Assembly (NCBI GenBank): GCA_016713035.1
Contig: JADJPW010000007.1
Coordinates: 248,001 to 312,000, forward strand
Direction: 5' to 3'
DNA length: 64,000 nucleotides
Source of the DNA: Verrucomicrobiaceae bacterium
GTDB taxonomy: Bacteria > Verrucomicrobiota > Verrucomicrobiia > Verrucomicrobiales > Verrucomicrobiaceae
The notes under the pieces were generated by a model that worked only from the letters and a program-made list of their open reading frames with translations, searched no databases and was not told the DNA's origin. Below are positions 17,986 to 27,746 of this stretch, piece by piece. The position numbers and the translations under genes were made by a program. Every line of letters starts with the position of its first letter. The stretch's first letter is position 1.

Positions 17986-19433
17986 ACACATATAGAGCGA
18001 CACCCCTTGGAATGCGGATTCTTGCACCCCGATTCTTTTTGATGGCATGCTTCTTGGCTGCTGGAGCAGCACAGGCGGGCGAGTGGCCGCAGTTTCGTGG
18101 CGAGGGCGGCTTGGGGGCTGGTAGTGGTGAGCCGCCCGTAGCTTTCGCGGTGGGTCAAAACATGAAATGGCAGGTGGCGGTGCCCCAGGGGCATTCCTCG
18201 CCCTGTATTTGGAAGGGGCGTATCGCACTCACTGGGCTGGCAGAGGGGAAATTGGTCACTTTTTGCCTCCAGGCGGCAGATGGACGCGAAATCTGGCGTG
18301 CTGAGGCTCCAGCAGGAAAAATCGAAGGTGCACACCGCATCGGCTCACCGGCTGCTCCGACGTGCTGCACGGATGGGGAGCGGCTTTTCGCCTATTTCGG
18401 CTCCTATGGCGTATTGGCATATGATTGGGATGGGCGGCTGCTTTGGCAAAAAACGCTGCCACCGCCGGTGGTGGAGTTTGGCACCAGTTCCTCGCCGATC
18501 GTGATCGGGGGAAAGGTCATCCTCGTCGTCGATCAAGACATCGGTAGCTACATGCTGGCGCTGGATGCGCAGACGGGCTCGCAGCTCTGGCGTGTGGATC
18601 GGAGCGAGTTCCGCCGCGGATTCTCCACGCCATTTGTGTGGCAGCATGATGGGATCTCCGAGCTGATCGTATGCGGATCACTCTGGACGCGGAGCTATGA
18701 TCTGGCGGATGGGCAGCAGCGCTGGTCCGTGCGGGGGATGGCCCGCGTATCGAATGCTAGCCCTACGGCCGCAGATGGCGTGCTGCTACTGGTGAGCTGG
18801 AATGTGGGTGGCGATGAGGATGACCGCGTGGTGATGGAGCCGCATGCAGACTTCCTCGCCGCGAATGATGCGGACAAGGACGGACTGCTGACGCTGGCAG
18901 AATTCCCCGCAGGGAAGATCAAAGACCGCTTTTCACAGATCGATGCGGATAAGGACGGCAAAGTCACTGCCCAGGAGTATGAGGTGCTGCGCAGCATGTT
19001 CGCAGAGGCGGTGAACCAGCTCTTTGCCATCCGTCCCGGCGGCCGTGGCGACATCACGGACACACACGTGCTCTGGCAGCAGAGCAAGCACCTGCCCTAC
19101 GTCTCCAGCCCAGTGGTGGCTGGCGGGTGCATCTTCACCATGAAGAGCGGCGGACTAGCCAGTGCCTACGAGGCGAAAAGCGGCAGCCCCATTTACCAAG
19201 CCGAACGCGTCGATGCCCCAGGTGACTACTACGCCTCTGCCGTCACGGCGGGGGGCAAAATCTACGTCACCTCCCAGCGTGGCACGGTGGTGGTGCTGGA
19301 CGCTGCGGGGGATCGACTCACCGTCCTCGCCCGCAATGAGCTGAAGCAGCCCGTCTTTGCCACCCCAGCCATTGTGGATGGCGTACTCTACCTCCGCACG
19401 GAGAAGGGCTTTTTTGCTTTTGCCGCGAAATAG
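17982..19433 (+). CDS. PQQ-like beta-propeller protein with EF-hand pair
   Basis: The 483-residue secreted protein has a signal peptide ending AQAG and begins EWPQFRGEGGLG, the standard opening of verrucomicrobial and planctomycetal PQQ-like propellers. Propeller blades continue to the end (SSPIVIGGKVILVVD, YVSSPVVAGGCIF, ATPAIVDGVLYLRTEKG). Between blades, about residues 295-335, lie two EF-hand calcium loops (DADKDGLLTLAEF and DADKDGKVTAQEY). There is no clear dehydrogenase active site, so it may be a binding protein rather than a quinoprotein. The start overlaps the sulfatase stop (ATGA). Confidence 0.85.
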   Translation: MNTYRATPLGMRILAPRFFLMACFLAAGAAQAGEWPQFRGEGGLGAGSGEPPVAFAVGQNMKWQVAVPQGHSSPCIWKGRIALTGLAEGKLVTFCLQAADGREIWRAEAPAGKIEGAHRIGSPAAPTCCTDGERLFAYFGSYGVLAYDWDGRLLWQKTLPPPVVEFGTSSSPIVIGGKVILVVDQDIGSYMLALDAQTGSQLWRVDRSEFRRGFSTPFVWQHDGISELIVCGSLWTRSYDLADGQQRWSVRGMARVSNASPTAADGVLLLVSWNVGGDEDDRVVMEPHADFLAANDADKDGLLTLAEFPAGKIKDRFSQIDADKDGKVTAQEYEVLRSMFAEAVNQLFAIRPGGRGDITDTHVLWQQSKHLPYVSSPVVAGGCIFTMKSGGLASAYEAKSGSPIYQAERVDAPGDYYASAVTAGGKIYVTSQRGTVVVLDAAGDRLTVLARNELKQPVFATPAIVDGVLYLRTEKGFFAFAAK

Positions 19434-19592
19434 TCCGGCAAAACCCGCATTTGGGCGAAATTGTCGCGTTTTCAACCACAAGAAGCCCTCAACTGGTCGC
19501 ATTTGATCAAAAACGGGCAAACTTCGGCTTGCGATTTTCGCGTTTGACCCGATTTTGGCCGCCCAAATCGCAATTTTTACCCAAACTCAATC

Positions 19593-21320
19593 ATGAGCAC
19601 CCCAAAAATGGACGGCGCACAGGCCCTCATCAAAACCCTCGCCGATCTCGGCATCGAGTACGTCTTTGGCTACTCCGGCGGCGCAGCTATCCCGATCTTT
19701 GACGCCCTCCAGACCGTGAAGACGGATATGAAATTCATCCTCGTCCGCCACGAGCAGGGTGCCGTCCACATGGCCGACGGCTACGCCCGCGCCACCGGGA
19801 AGCCCGCCGTCGTGCTCGTCACCTCCGGCCCCGGCGCTGGGAATACCGTCACCGGCATCATGACCGCCCAGATGGACAGCGTGCCCATGATCATCCTCTG
19901 CGGCCAGCAGGTCACCTGGATGCTCGGGAAGGACGCCTTCCAGGAAGCGGACATTTTCAATATCACCGCCCCGGTCGTGAAGCATAACTTCCTGGTCAAG
20001 AGCTCCAATGCGCTGCCCCGCATCGCCCGTGAGGCCTACCACATCGCCACCACTGGCCGCCCAGGCCCCGTGCTCATCGACATCCCGAAGGACATCAGTC
20101 AGGGAGCCTTCACCGGCACCTTTGATGAGCCCATGGATCTGCCCGGCTACCACCCCGAACAGAATTTCAAAATCGACCAGGCAGGCATCAAAGAAGCCGC
20201 TCGCCTGCTCGCTGGAGCCAAGCGCCCCGTCATCCTGGCCGGTCAGGGTGCCATGATCGCCCGTGCGGATAAAGAACTGCTCACGCTGGCAGAAACGCTC
20301 GGCTGCCCAGTGACCACCACCCTGCTCGGCAAAGGTGTCTTCCCAGAAACTCATCCGCTGTCTCTCGGCATGCTGGGCATGCACGGCACCGCGTATGCGA
20401 ACAAGGCCATCTGCGAGGCCGATCTGATCTTCAATGTCGGCTCCCGCTTTGACGACCGCATCATCGGCAAGCCGCACATGTTTGGCCGTAATGCCAAGCT
20501 CATCCACATCGACATCGACGCCGCCGAGTTCAACAAGATGATCAAAGTGGACGTCGCGATCAAAGGCGACGCCAAAGCAGCGCTCAGCGATCTGCTCCCA
20601 CACGTCGAAAAACTGCCCACCGAAGACTGGCTGGCCCATCTCGATGGCTACAAGAAGAAATTCCCCCTCACTTACAAGAAACAGGGTGGACTGCGCATGC
20701 AGCAGGTCATTGATGAGCTCTACAACCTCACCAAAGGCAAGGCCATCGTCTCCACCGACGTGGGTCAGCACCAGATGTGGGCCGCGCAGTTCTACAAGAA
20801 CGACGAAAGCTACCATTGGCTCAGCTCCGGCGGTGCTGGCACGATGGGCTTCGGCTTTCCAGCGGCTATCGGTGCGCAGCTCGCCTACCCAGACAAGACC
20901 GTCGTCTCCATCTCGGGTGACGGTGGCTTCCAGATGACCCTCTTTGAGCTGGCTACTGCCGCGATTCACAAGCTACCGATCAAGATCCTCATCCTCAACA
21001 ACAGCTACCTCGGCATGGTCCGCCAGTGGCAGGAGCTCTTCTTCGAGAACCGCGAGAGCGGCGTCGATCTCATCGGCAACCCCGACTTCGTGAAGCTCGG
21101 TGAAGCCTACGGCATCAAAGGCTGGCACATCCGCCGCCCTGCCGATGTCGAGCGCGTGCTCCAGCAGGCCCTCGATTACAACGACGGCCCCTGCATCATC
21201 GAAGCCGAGTGCATCAAAGCAGAAAACGTCTTCCCCATGATCCCAGCCGGTGCCGCCCTGGAAGACATGATCCTCGAAACTCCGAAGCACAAAATGGAGA
21301 AACCCACCGGTTCGACCTGA
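19593..21320 (+). CDS. ilvB: Acetolactate synthase large subunit
   Basis: The 575-residue thiamine-diphosphate enzyme catalyses the first common step of branched-chain amino acid synthesis, condensing pyruvate to 2-acetolactate or with 2-ketobutyrate. The N-terminal domain carries the catalytic glutamate in LVRHEQGAVHMADGYARATG; the central FAD-binding domain spans about residues 190-340; the C-terminal ThDP-binding motif GDGGFQMTLFELATA lies near 440 and ends with NNSYLGMVRQWQ. Length is standard. The regulatory subunit ilvN is 1.1 kb downstream, beyond a DNA methyltransferase gene, an unusual interruption of this pair. Confidence 0.96.
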   Translation: MSTPKMDGAQALIKTLADLGIEYVFGYSGGAAIPIFDALQTVKTDMKFILVRHEQGAVHMADGYARATGKPAVVLVTSGPGAGNTVTGIMTAQMDSVPMIILCGQQVTWMLGKDAFQEADIFNITAPVVKHNFLVKSSNALPRIAREAYHIATTGRPGPVLIDIPKDISQGAFTGTFDEPMDLPGYHPEQNFKIDQAGIKEAARLLAGAKRPVILAGQGAMIARADKELLTLAETLGCPVTTTLLGKGVFPETHPLSLGMLGMHGTAYANKAICEADLIFNVGSRFDDRIIGKPHMFGRNAKLIHIDIDAAEFNKMIKVDVAIKGDAKAALSDLLPHVEKLPTEDWLAHLDGYKKKFPLTYKKQGGLRMQQVIDELYNLTKGKAIVSTDVGQHQMWAAQFYKNDESYHWLSSGGAGTMGFGFPAAIGAQLAYPDKTVVSISGDGGFQMTLFELATAAIHKLPIKILILNNSYLGMVRQWQELFFENRESGVDLIGNPDFVKLGEAYGIKGWHIRRPADVERVLQQALDYNDGPCIIEAECIKAENVFPMIPAGAALEDMILETPKHKMEKPTGST

Positions 21321-21346
21321 TCGCGTGTTGGGCTGCTCGGATACCG

Positions 21347-21460
21347 TTTTGACAGGATTAACAAGATTCACAGGATTATGCAGGATTACTTTTTCATCTT
21401 CGCAAAGCCCTGGACCTCCGCAGTCTAGCCAAAATCCTGTAATCCTGTAAATCCTGTCCG
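21347..21460. repeat. ACAGGATT-type inverted repeat
   Basis: The left arm (21351-21387) is a degenerate tandem of ACAGGATT units on the + strand; the right arm (21433-21458) is the complementary AATCCTGT tandem. The arms pair over about 26 bases with few mismatches around a 45-base loop. It lies between ilvB and the methyltransferase gene and ends 17 bases before the methyltransferase ATG. I recall related tandems as intergenic repeats in several environmental phyla; its copy number in this genome is not visible here. Confidence 0.75.
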
Positions 21461-21477
21461 AAAAGTCGCCGTAGTCC

Positions 21478-22398
21478 ATGAAACTCAACCGCATCCTCCA
21501 AGGCGACGCCGCCACCGAACTTGCGAGGCTGCCTGACTCCAGCATCCAGTCCATCATCGCCGACCCGCCCTATTTCAATGTTCTCGAAAATGAAGCCTGG
21601 GACACTCAATGGAAAACAGCAACCGACTACCTCGCCTGGTGCGACGAGTGGGTGCGTCATTCCATGCGCGTCCTGCGCGATGACGGCCTCTGCTTCATCT
21701 TCGGACAGCTAGGGAAACGCGAGCACACTTTTTTGCATCTCATGTCACGCCTCAGTCAGCAGCACCAGTTTCACGATCTCATCATCTGGGATCGTGCGGT
21801 GGGCTATGACGAGCGGCGGGACAGCTTCACCCCGCAGTACGAGATGGTGCTCGTCCTACGCAAAGGCGAACGCGTGAAGTTCAACAAAGACGCCGTCCGC
21901 ATCCCCTACGACGAGAAGACCATCGCGCAGTATCTCAAAGACCCGCGCTACAAAGACCTGGAGGCCCGCAAAGCCCATCTCAACAAAGGCAAATACGCCA
22001 CCAACATCCTCCGCGTCCCCAGTCTCAAAGGACAGTCGAAGGAAAAATGCGGCCACCCATCGCAAAAGCCGCTCGGTCTGATCGAAAAACTCGTCCTCTG
22101 CTCCACAGATGCAGGCGATACGGTGCTCGATCCCTTTTTAGGCAGCGGCACCACCGCCGTCGCCGCCCAGCAAAATGGCCGAAATTGGCTAGGCATCGAA
22201 ATGGACTCCAACTACGTCGAAATCGCCCAAGAACGCTTAAAGGCTCCCTCTGGCCAGAAAACTCAAAGTGCGCAGTTCTCAGTGCCTAGTGCTCAGTCTG
22301 CCAAAAAGCGCCACAAAGCCTCCCAGCCAGCCGAAATGGACCTTTTCACCCTTTCGCGCCCCAAACGCAGCAAAGCCCAACTGAGAACTGAGAACTGA
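21478..22398 (+). CDS. Solitary DNA methyltransferase, beta-class amino-methyltransferase
   Basis: The 306-residue enzyme transfers a methyl group from S-adenosylmethionine to adenine N6 or cytosine N4. Catalytic motif IV is DPPY at residues 29-32, and the AdoMet-binding motif I, FLGSGTT, is near residue 220, preceded by HPSQKP. This IV-before-I order defines the beta class. The presumed target-recognition part lies between, about residues 100-180. No restriction endonuclease gene is adjacent. The C-terminal 50 residues are low-complexity, and the last codons with the TGA lie inside an AACTGAGA tandem repeat. The gene separates ilvB from ilvN, so it looks like insertion. Recognition sequence unknown. 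Confidence 0.87.
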   Translation: MKLNRILQGDAATELARLPDSSIQSIIADPPYFNVLENEAWDTQWKTATDYLAWCDEWVRHSMRVLRDDGLCFIFGQLGKREHTFLHLMSRLSQQHQFHDLIIWDRAVGYDERRDSFTPQYEMVLVLRKGERVKFNKDAVRIPYDEKTIAQYLKDPRYKDLEARKAHLNKGKYATNILRVPSLKGQSKEKCGHPSQKPLGLIEKLVLCSTDAGDTVLDPFLGSGTTAVAAQQNGRNWLGIEMDSNYVEIAQERLKAPSGQKTQSAQFSVPSAQSAKKRHKASQPAEMDLFTLSRPKRSKAQLRTEN

Positions 22399-22403
22399 GA
22401 ACT
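22273..22403. repeat. AACTGAGA-type inverted tandem repeat at the methyltransferase 3' end
   Basis: The right arm (22379-22403) is three tandem copies of AACTGAGA plus a partial one. The left arm (22273-22297) is a degenerate reverse complement, beginning CAGTTCTCAGT. Both arms lie at the end of the methyltransferase frame, and the stop codon is within the right arm. This suggests that the repeat invaded or extended the 3' end of the gene. Confidence 0.7.
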
Positions 22404-22444
22404 CAAACCCCGCCCCCTTTCCAAACACCAGCCCCGAAACCGCC

Positions 22445-22990
22445 ATGTCCGACCGCATCCCCGCCACCACCGACAAAAAACCCGCTCCGCAGGCCGATCC
22501 TATCCACATTCACACGCTCAGCGTCATGGTGAACAACCAGCCTGGCGTCCTCGGCCGCATCTGCGCCGTCTTCAGCCGCCGTGGCTTCAACATTGAATCC
22601 CTCGTCGTCTCCCAGACGCGTGATCCGCGCTTCAGCCGCATGACCATCGGCATCAGCGGCCAACCAGAGGGTCTGCACCAGATCATCCTGCAGGTGAACA
22701 AGCTCATCGACGTCATCAGCTGCGTCGAGCACACCGACCGTGACGCCGTGGCAAAGGAAATGGTGCTCATCAAAGTCGCCGCTGGAGCCGCCGAGCGCAC
22801 CGAGATCCTACAAATCATCGAGCATTACGCCGGCAAAACCGTCGATCTCCAAGAAGACAGCCTCATCGCCATGATCACCGGCAACACCGACAAGCTCGAC
22901 GCCGCCGTGCGCATCCTCAGCAAATTCGACATCGTCGAAACCGTCCGCACCGGCAAAGTGGTGATGGCACGCGGTCTGACGGAGACTTGA
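22445..22990 (+). CDS. ilvN: Acetolactate synthase small (regulatory) subunit
   Basis: The 181-residue protein is the valine-sensing regulatory partner of IlvB. The N-terminal ACT domain begins IHTLSVMVNNQPGVLGRICAVFSRRGFNIESL (about residues 20-50, here read in two parts), followed by the second ACT-like domain with VDLQEDSLIAMITGNTDKLDA near residue 140. Length is at the upper end for the family because of about 18 extra N-terminal residues. It lies 46 bases after the methyltransferase stop and may be transcribed with it. Confidence 0.93.
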   Translation: MSDRIPATTDKKPAPQADPIHIHTLSVMVNNQPGVLGRICAVFSRRGFNIESLVVSQTRDPRFSRMTIGISGQPEGLHQIILQVNKLIDVISCVEHTDRDAVAKEMVLIKVAAGAAERTEILQIIEHYAGKTVDLQEDSLIAMITGNTDKLDAAVRILSKFDIVETVRTGKVVMARGLTET

Positions 22991-23017
22991 TCCGATCACC
23001 GATCTGCGTACCGAATA

Positions 23018-23218
23018 TCAATAAAGAAGCTGTAACTGCCGCTCAAACTCATCCGGTGTGAGCCAGTGGCTTTGCTCACGATCCTCAGCACGCCGATTCA
23101 AAGCCCTTTGATAATCTTCATCGAGTCGGTGGCGGAGTTGGAAGAGGTATGCGGACACCTCATCAAGCTCTGATTCCGTCAGGACCGTAATCTCTCGTTT
23201 GATTTGCTCGACACTCAT
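23018..23218 (-). CDS. Small 66-aa hypothetical protein
   Basis: I do not recognise the family. The product is charged and helical (SVEQIKREITVLTESELDEVSAYLFQL...), with a C-terminal LTPDEFERQLQ helix; such short acidic and basic helices resemble antidotes of toxin-antitoxin pairs. No toxin-like gene is next to it on the same strand: ilvN is convergent and the glycosyltransferase is divergent. The ATG is the only good start. Function is open. Confidence 0.5.
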   Translation of the reverse strand: MSVEQIKREITVLTESELDEVSAYLFQLRHRLDEDYQRALNRRAEDREQSHWLTPDEFERQLQLLY

Positions 23219-23382
23219 GTCTCAAATTTGACTCACACCTGCTGACTGGCAAGATTCAATTAAACAAACAGTACAATCGGCACTTCAGGCAGCCTGATCT
23301 TCGCTCTTCTGCCTTCCAGAACGTCTATCATTCGACTTTTGGCCTGGATACGTCATGCTAGGCACCCCCCTTCACCCCAAAC

Positions 23383-24669
23383 ATGCGCTTCCTCCACCTC
23401 ACCCCCGGCACAGGTTCCTTTCATTGCGGATCTTGCCTGCGGGATCATGCGCTGATCCGGGCGCTGCGTTTCCGCAAGCATGATGCCGTCATGGCACCGC
23501 TGTACTTGCCGCTGGTGACGGACCGCGAATTCAGCGCCCAGGAGCCTGCGGTGCAGGTGGGTGGTGTCTCACTCTACTTGCAGCAGAAGATGCCGTGGTT
23601 CCACCACATGCCCGGATTCATCCATCGCTGGCTCAATAAGCCCGAAAAACTGCGCAAGGCCTCCAGGCGCATCGGCATGACCAGTGCCAAAGCACTCGGC
23701 GAAATGACGCTGGATAGCCTCATGGGCAGCGAAGGCCGCCAATGGGGCGAGTGGAAAAAACTCCTCACCTGGATCCGCGGTGAAGGGAAGTTCGAGGTCA
23801 TTTCCCTCTCTAACAGCCTCCTTTCTGGCCTAGCACCCACGATGGAGAAAGAGTTCGGCGTGCCTGTCATCTGCTCACTCCAGGGAGAGGACAGCTTCCT
23901 CGATACACTGCCAGATCCGTATCGTGAGCAGGCATGGGAGGCCATGCGGCGCAATGCAGCGAGCATCCGCCGCTTCATCGCCCCGAGCTACTACTACGCC
24001 GATCACATGCGCAAGCGCCTCGGCCTCAGCGCGGAGCAGATCACCGTCATCCCCAACGGCATCGACGCCACCAGCTTCACCATGGCCACGCCAGACCCGA
24101 ACTGGCCCACCATCGGTTACTTCGCCCGCATGATTCACGGCAAAGGGCTCACCACACTCGTGGATGCCTTCATCCTACTCGCCCAGCGCGGCAGCGTGCC
24201 GCGTGTGAAGCTACGCATCGGCGGTGCCAAGACCGACTCCGATGAAAAATACATCCAGGAGCAGCGCCGGAAACTCGCTGCCGCTGGGCTGGAAAAGCGC
24301 GTCGAGTTCCGCCCGAATCTCAGCTTCAAAGACAAAGTCCACTTCTTCTCCGATCTGACCATCCTGAGCGTCCCCGCGACCTATGGCGAGGCTTTTGGCC
24401 TCTATGTCATCGAGGCACTCGCCAGCGGCGTGCCCGTGGTGCAGCCACGGCATGGTGCCTTCCCAGAAATCATCGAAAAAACCGGCGGTGGCCTCCTTTG
24501 CGAGCCCGACGACGTCGAATCTCTCGCCAATGCTCTCGAAAGCCTCCTGCTCGATGCGGACCGCTGCGACCAGATCGCTAAAACCGGCCTCGCTGGAGTA
24601 CGTGCTCATTACAGTGCCACTCAGATGGCAGAGAACTTCGAGTCCATGCTGCGAGATGTCGTGAGCTGA
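23383..24669 (+). CDS. Family 4 glycosyltransferase
   Basis: The 428-residue GT-B enzyme transfers a sugar from a nucleotide donor. The N-terminal segment FLHLTPGTGSFHCGSCLRDHALIRAL forms the acceptor-side Rossmann start; ITVIPNGIDATSF (about residue 220) is the linker seen in GT4 enzymes; the donor-binding end has PATYGEAFGLYVIEALASGVPVVQPRHGAFPEII, with the E-x7-E pattern (E-A-F-G-L-Y-V-I-E). It stands alone, so its acceptor is unknown; exopolysaccharide or lipid glycosylation is plausible. Confidence 0.88.
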   Translation: MRFLHLTPGTGSFHCGSCLRDHALIRALRFRKHDAVMAPLYLPLVTDREFSAQEPAVQVGGVSLYLQQKMPWFHHMPGFIHRWLNKPEKLRKASRRIGMTSAKALGEMTLDSLMGSEGRQWGEWKKLLTWIRGEGKFEVISLSNSLLSGLAPTMEKEFGVPVICSLQGEDSFLDTLPDPYREQAWEAMRRNAASIRRFIAPSYYYADHMRKRLGLSAEQITVIPNGIDATSFTMATPDPNWPTIGYFARMIHGKGLTTLVDAFILLAQRGSVPRVKLRIGGAKTDSDEKYIQEQRRKLAAAGLEKRVEFRPNLSFKDKVHFFSDLTILSVPATYGEAFGLYVIEALASGVPVVQPRHGAFPEIIEKTGGGLLCEPDDVESLANALESLLLDADRCDQIAKTGLAGVRAHYSATQMAENFESMLRDVVS

Positions 24670-24707
24670 GGCGTTTTTTGAAAACCGCCCATAGGCAACG
24701 AAAGAGG

Positions 24708-24864
24708 CACCAGCAAAGTAGCCATCTCGCTCCGCGAGATGAGCTGGACGCGTTGCAAACTCTCTGGTTTACGATCTCCGCGCATCCTACATGCTGGCGA
24801 AAGCCTTCTCGCGCATCTCGACGGAGCGAGATGGCTACTTTGCTTCGCTTGGTCTTTGCTGGTG
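24708..24864. repeat. Large imperfect palindrome between glycosyltransferase and dGTPase genes
   Basis: Bases 24713-24734 and 24822-24843 are perfect 22-base inverted repeats (core GTAGCCATCTCGCTCCG). Outside them, CACCAGCAAAG on the left matches CTTTGCTGGTG on the right after an 11-base insertion. The central 90 bases contain a second CGAGATG/CATCTCG pairing. It sits between two convergent genes and may act as a bidirectional terminator or be a REP-type mobile repeat. Confidence 0.75.
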
Positions 24865-24904
24865 GGTTTTAAAACACTGCTTAGCCAAGGATAGCGCACA
24901 GCCC

Positions 24905-26179
<1,275 letters not shown>

Positions 26180-26225
26180 TGGTGGGCACGAAGGCTAGCG
26201 CAGGATTCACCGCAGCGGAAACATG

Positions 26226-26258
26226 AAAAAAGGGCGGATCGTGATGATCCGCCCTTTT
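26226..26258 (-). terminator. Intrinsic terminator of rpsB-tsf
   Basis: A 13-base perfect stem (AAAAGGGCGGATC with GATCCGCCCTTTT) encloses a five-base loop. On the minus strand it is followed by a T-run (TTTTTT counting the stem end), 25 bases after the tsf stop. It separates tsf from the dGTPase gene. Confidence 0.9.
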
Positions 26259-26282
26259 CGTGATTTTTGGCTATTCGGAGGC

Positions 26283-26882
26283 TCAGACTTCTTCGCCGAC
26301 GGCGTAGCGGACGAAGCGGCGCACGACGAGGTTTTCACCAAGTTCAGCGATTTTGCTCTTCACGAAGTCACCGATGGTGATGTCGGGGTTCTTGATGAAG
26401 GCCTGCTCCAGGAGGCACTGCTCGGCGAAGATCTTGTCGATCTTACCTTGGACGATCTTCTCGACGATGGCCTCGGGCTTGCCCTTGACCTGCTCGGCGG
26501 CGATTTCGCGCTCCTTGGCGATGAGATCGGTAGGGATCTCCTCACGACCGATGAATTTCGGATTGGAGGCGGCGATGTGGAGGGAGATGTCCTTCACGAA
26601 GGCCTGGAAGATTTCGTTGCGGGCAACGAAGTCGGTTTCGCAGTTCACTTCGATAAGCACGCCGATGCGGCCTGCCATGTGGATGTAGGAGGAGATGATG
26701 CCTTCCTTGGTCTGGCGGTCACCTTTGGTTTCAGCCTTGGTGATGCCTTTTTTGCGGAGGATGGTTTCGGCCTTCTCAATGTCGCCTTCGGCTTCCTTGA
26801 GGGCTTTTTTGCAATCCATCATGCCTGCGTTGGTTTTGTCACGCAGGGCCATGACGACTTTCGCGGAGAGTTCGTGTGCCAT
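26283..26882 (-). CDS. tsf: Translation elongation factor Ts
   Basis: The 199-residue factor exchanges GDP on EF-Tu. It begins with the UBA-like helix domain, VMALRDKTNAGMMDCKKALKEAEGDIEKA, which carries the conserved TxAGMMDCKKAL; the core continues with GVLIEVNCETDFVARNE. The product is shorter than E. coli Ts (283) and close to the short, single-core-subdomain form of several phyla. It follows rpsB by 32 bases in the classical rpsB-tsf operon. Confidence 0.96.
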   Translation of the reverse strand: MAHELSAKVVMALRDKTNAGMMDCKKALKEAEGDIEKAETILRKKGITKAETKGDRQTKEGIISSYIHMAGRIGVLIEVNCETDFVARNEIFQAFVKDISLHIAASNPKFIGREEIPTDLIAKEREIAAEQVKGKPEAIVEKIVQGKIDKIFAEQCLLEQAFIKNPDITIGDFVKSKIAELGENLVVRRFVRYAVGEEV

Positions 26883-26914
26883 GATTAGTTCAGGTTTAGG
26901 GGGTGAAAAATGGA

Positions 26915-27607
26915 TTACTTCTTCGCTTCAGCCGTGGCGACGATGACGGGGTCGATCAGCTTCTGCAGGATGATGCGGATGGAGCGGATGGCGTCGTCGT
27001 TGGCGGCGATGGGGTAATTGATGAGGGAGGGGTCCGCATTCGTGTCCACGAGGGCGACGATGGGGATGCGCAGGCGGCGGGACTCAGAGACGGCGATGTG
27101 CTCACGGGCGGCATCGACGATGACGACGGCGTCAGGGAGCTTGTCCATGTGGCGGATACCACGGAGGTTGCGCTCGAGCTTGATGCGCTCGCGGTTGAGG
27201 GAGGCGAGCTCCTTCTTGGACATCTGCTTGAACTCGGGCTTCTTCTCGATGTCTTCGAGGTAGTTCAGGCGTGCGATGGATTTACGCAGCGTTTCGTTGT
27301 TCGTGAGGGTGCCGCCGAGCCAGCGGTGGTTCACATAATACTGCTGGCAGGCTTCTGCGGCCTGTTTGACGGCTTCTTGGGCCTGGCGCTTGCAGCCGAC
27401 AAAGAGGATGCGCTTGTGCTTGCGGGCGAGGTCGCTGAGGAAGTCAGCGGCTTTGTCGATCTGATTGACGGTCTCCTCGATGTTGAGGATGTGGATGTTG
27501 TTGCGGGAGCCCATGATGAATTTTTTCATCTTGGGGTTCCAGCGCTTGGTCTGGTGTCCAAAGTGGACGCCAGCTTCGACGAGTTCGGCGAGTACAGGGG
27601 ATGACAT
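26915..27607 (-). CDS. rpsB: 30S ribosomal protein S2
   Basis: The 230-residue S2 protein starts LAELVEAGVHFGHQTKRWNPKMKKFI and includes NRWLGGTLTNNETL-type residues (HRWLGGTLTNNETL near residue 95) and DAVVIVDAAREHIAV. The ATG at 27607 fits the normal S2 N-terminus; a GTG 30 bases upstream would add ten basic residues that are not typical. It is the first gene of the rpsB-tsf operon. Confidence 0.96.
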   Translation of the reverse strand: MSSPVLAELVEAGVHFGHQTKRWNPKMKKFIMGSRNNIHILNIEETVNQIDKAADFLSDLARKHKRILFVGCKRQAQEAVKQAAEACQQYYVNHRWLGGTLTNNETLRKSIARLNYLEDIEKKPEFKQMSKKELASLNRERIKLERNLRGIRHMDKLPDAVVIVDAAREHIAVSESRRLRIPIVALVDTNADPSLINYPIAANDDAIRSIRIILQKLIDPVIVATAEAKK

Positions 27608-27746
27608 GTGGTATCTGAGGTGCCTTTTCTTCCGCACGCTGTCACAGGGACGGCGCTCTGGCTCACGGGGGAGCTGATTCGGTGGATCGGGCTGAGTATT
27701 GAGCCTTTGTCCCAGCCAACATGGCCGGGCGAAAGGGGCCGCGATG

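Noticed and set aside
21347..21460. Tandem ACAGGATT units as a CRISPR-like array
   Set aside because: The units are 8-9 bases and degenerate, with no spacers of constant length and no cas genes; the two arms are complementary, so it is an inverted repeat.
21478..22398. Restriction-modification system
   Set aside because: No endonuclease-like gene is adjacent on either side; both neighbours are amino-acid biosynthesis genes.
23018..23218. Toxin-antitoxin locus
   Set aside because: The 66-residue protein resembles small antitoxins in composition only, and no toxin-sized partner is adjacent.
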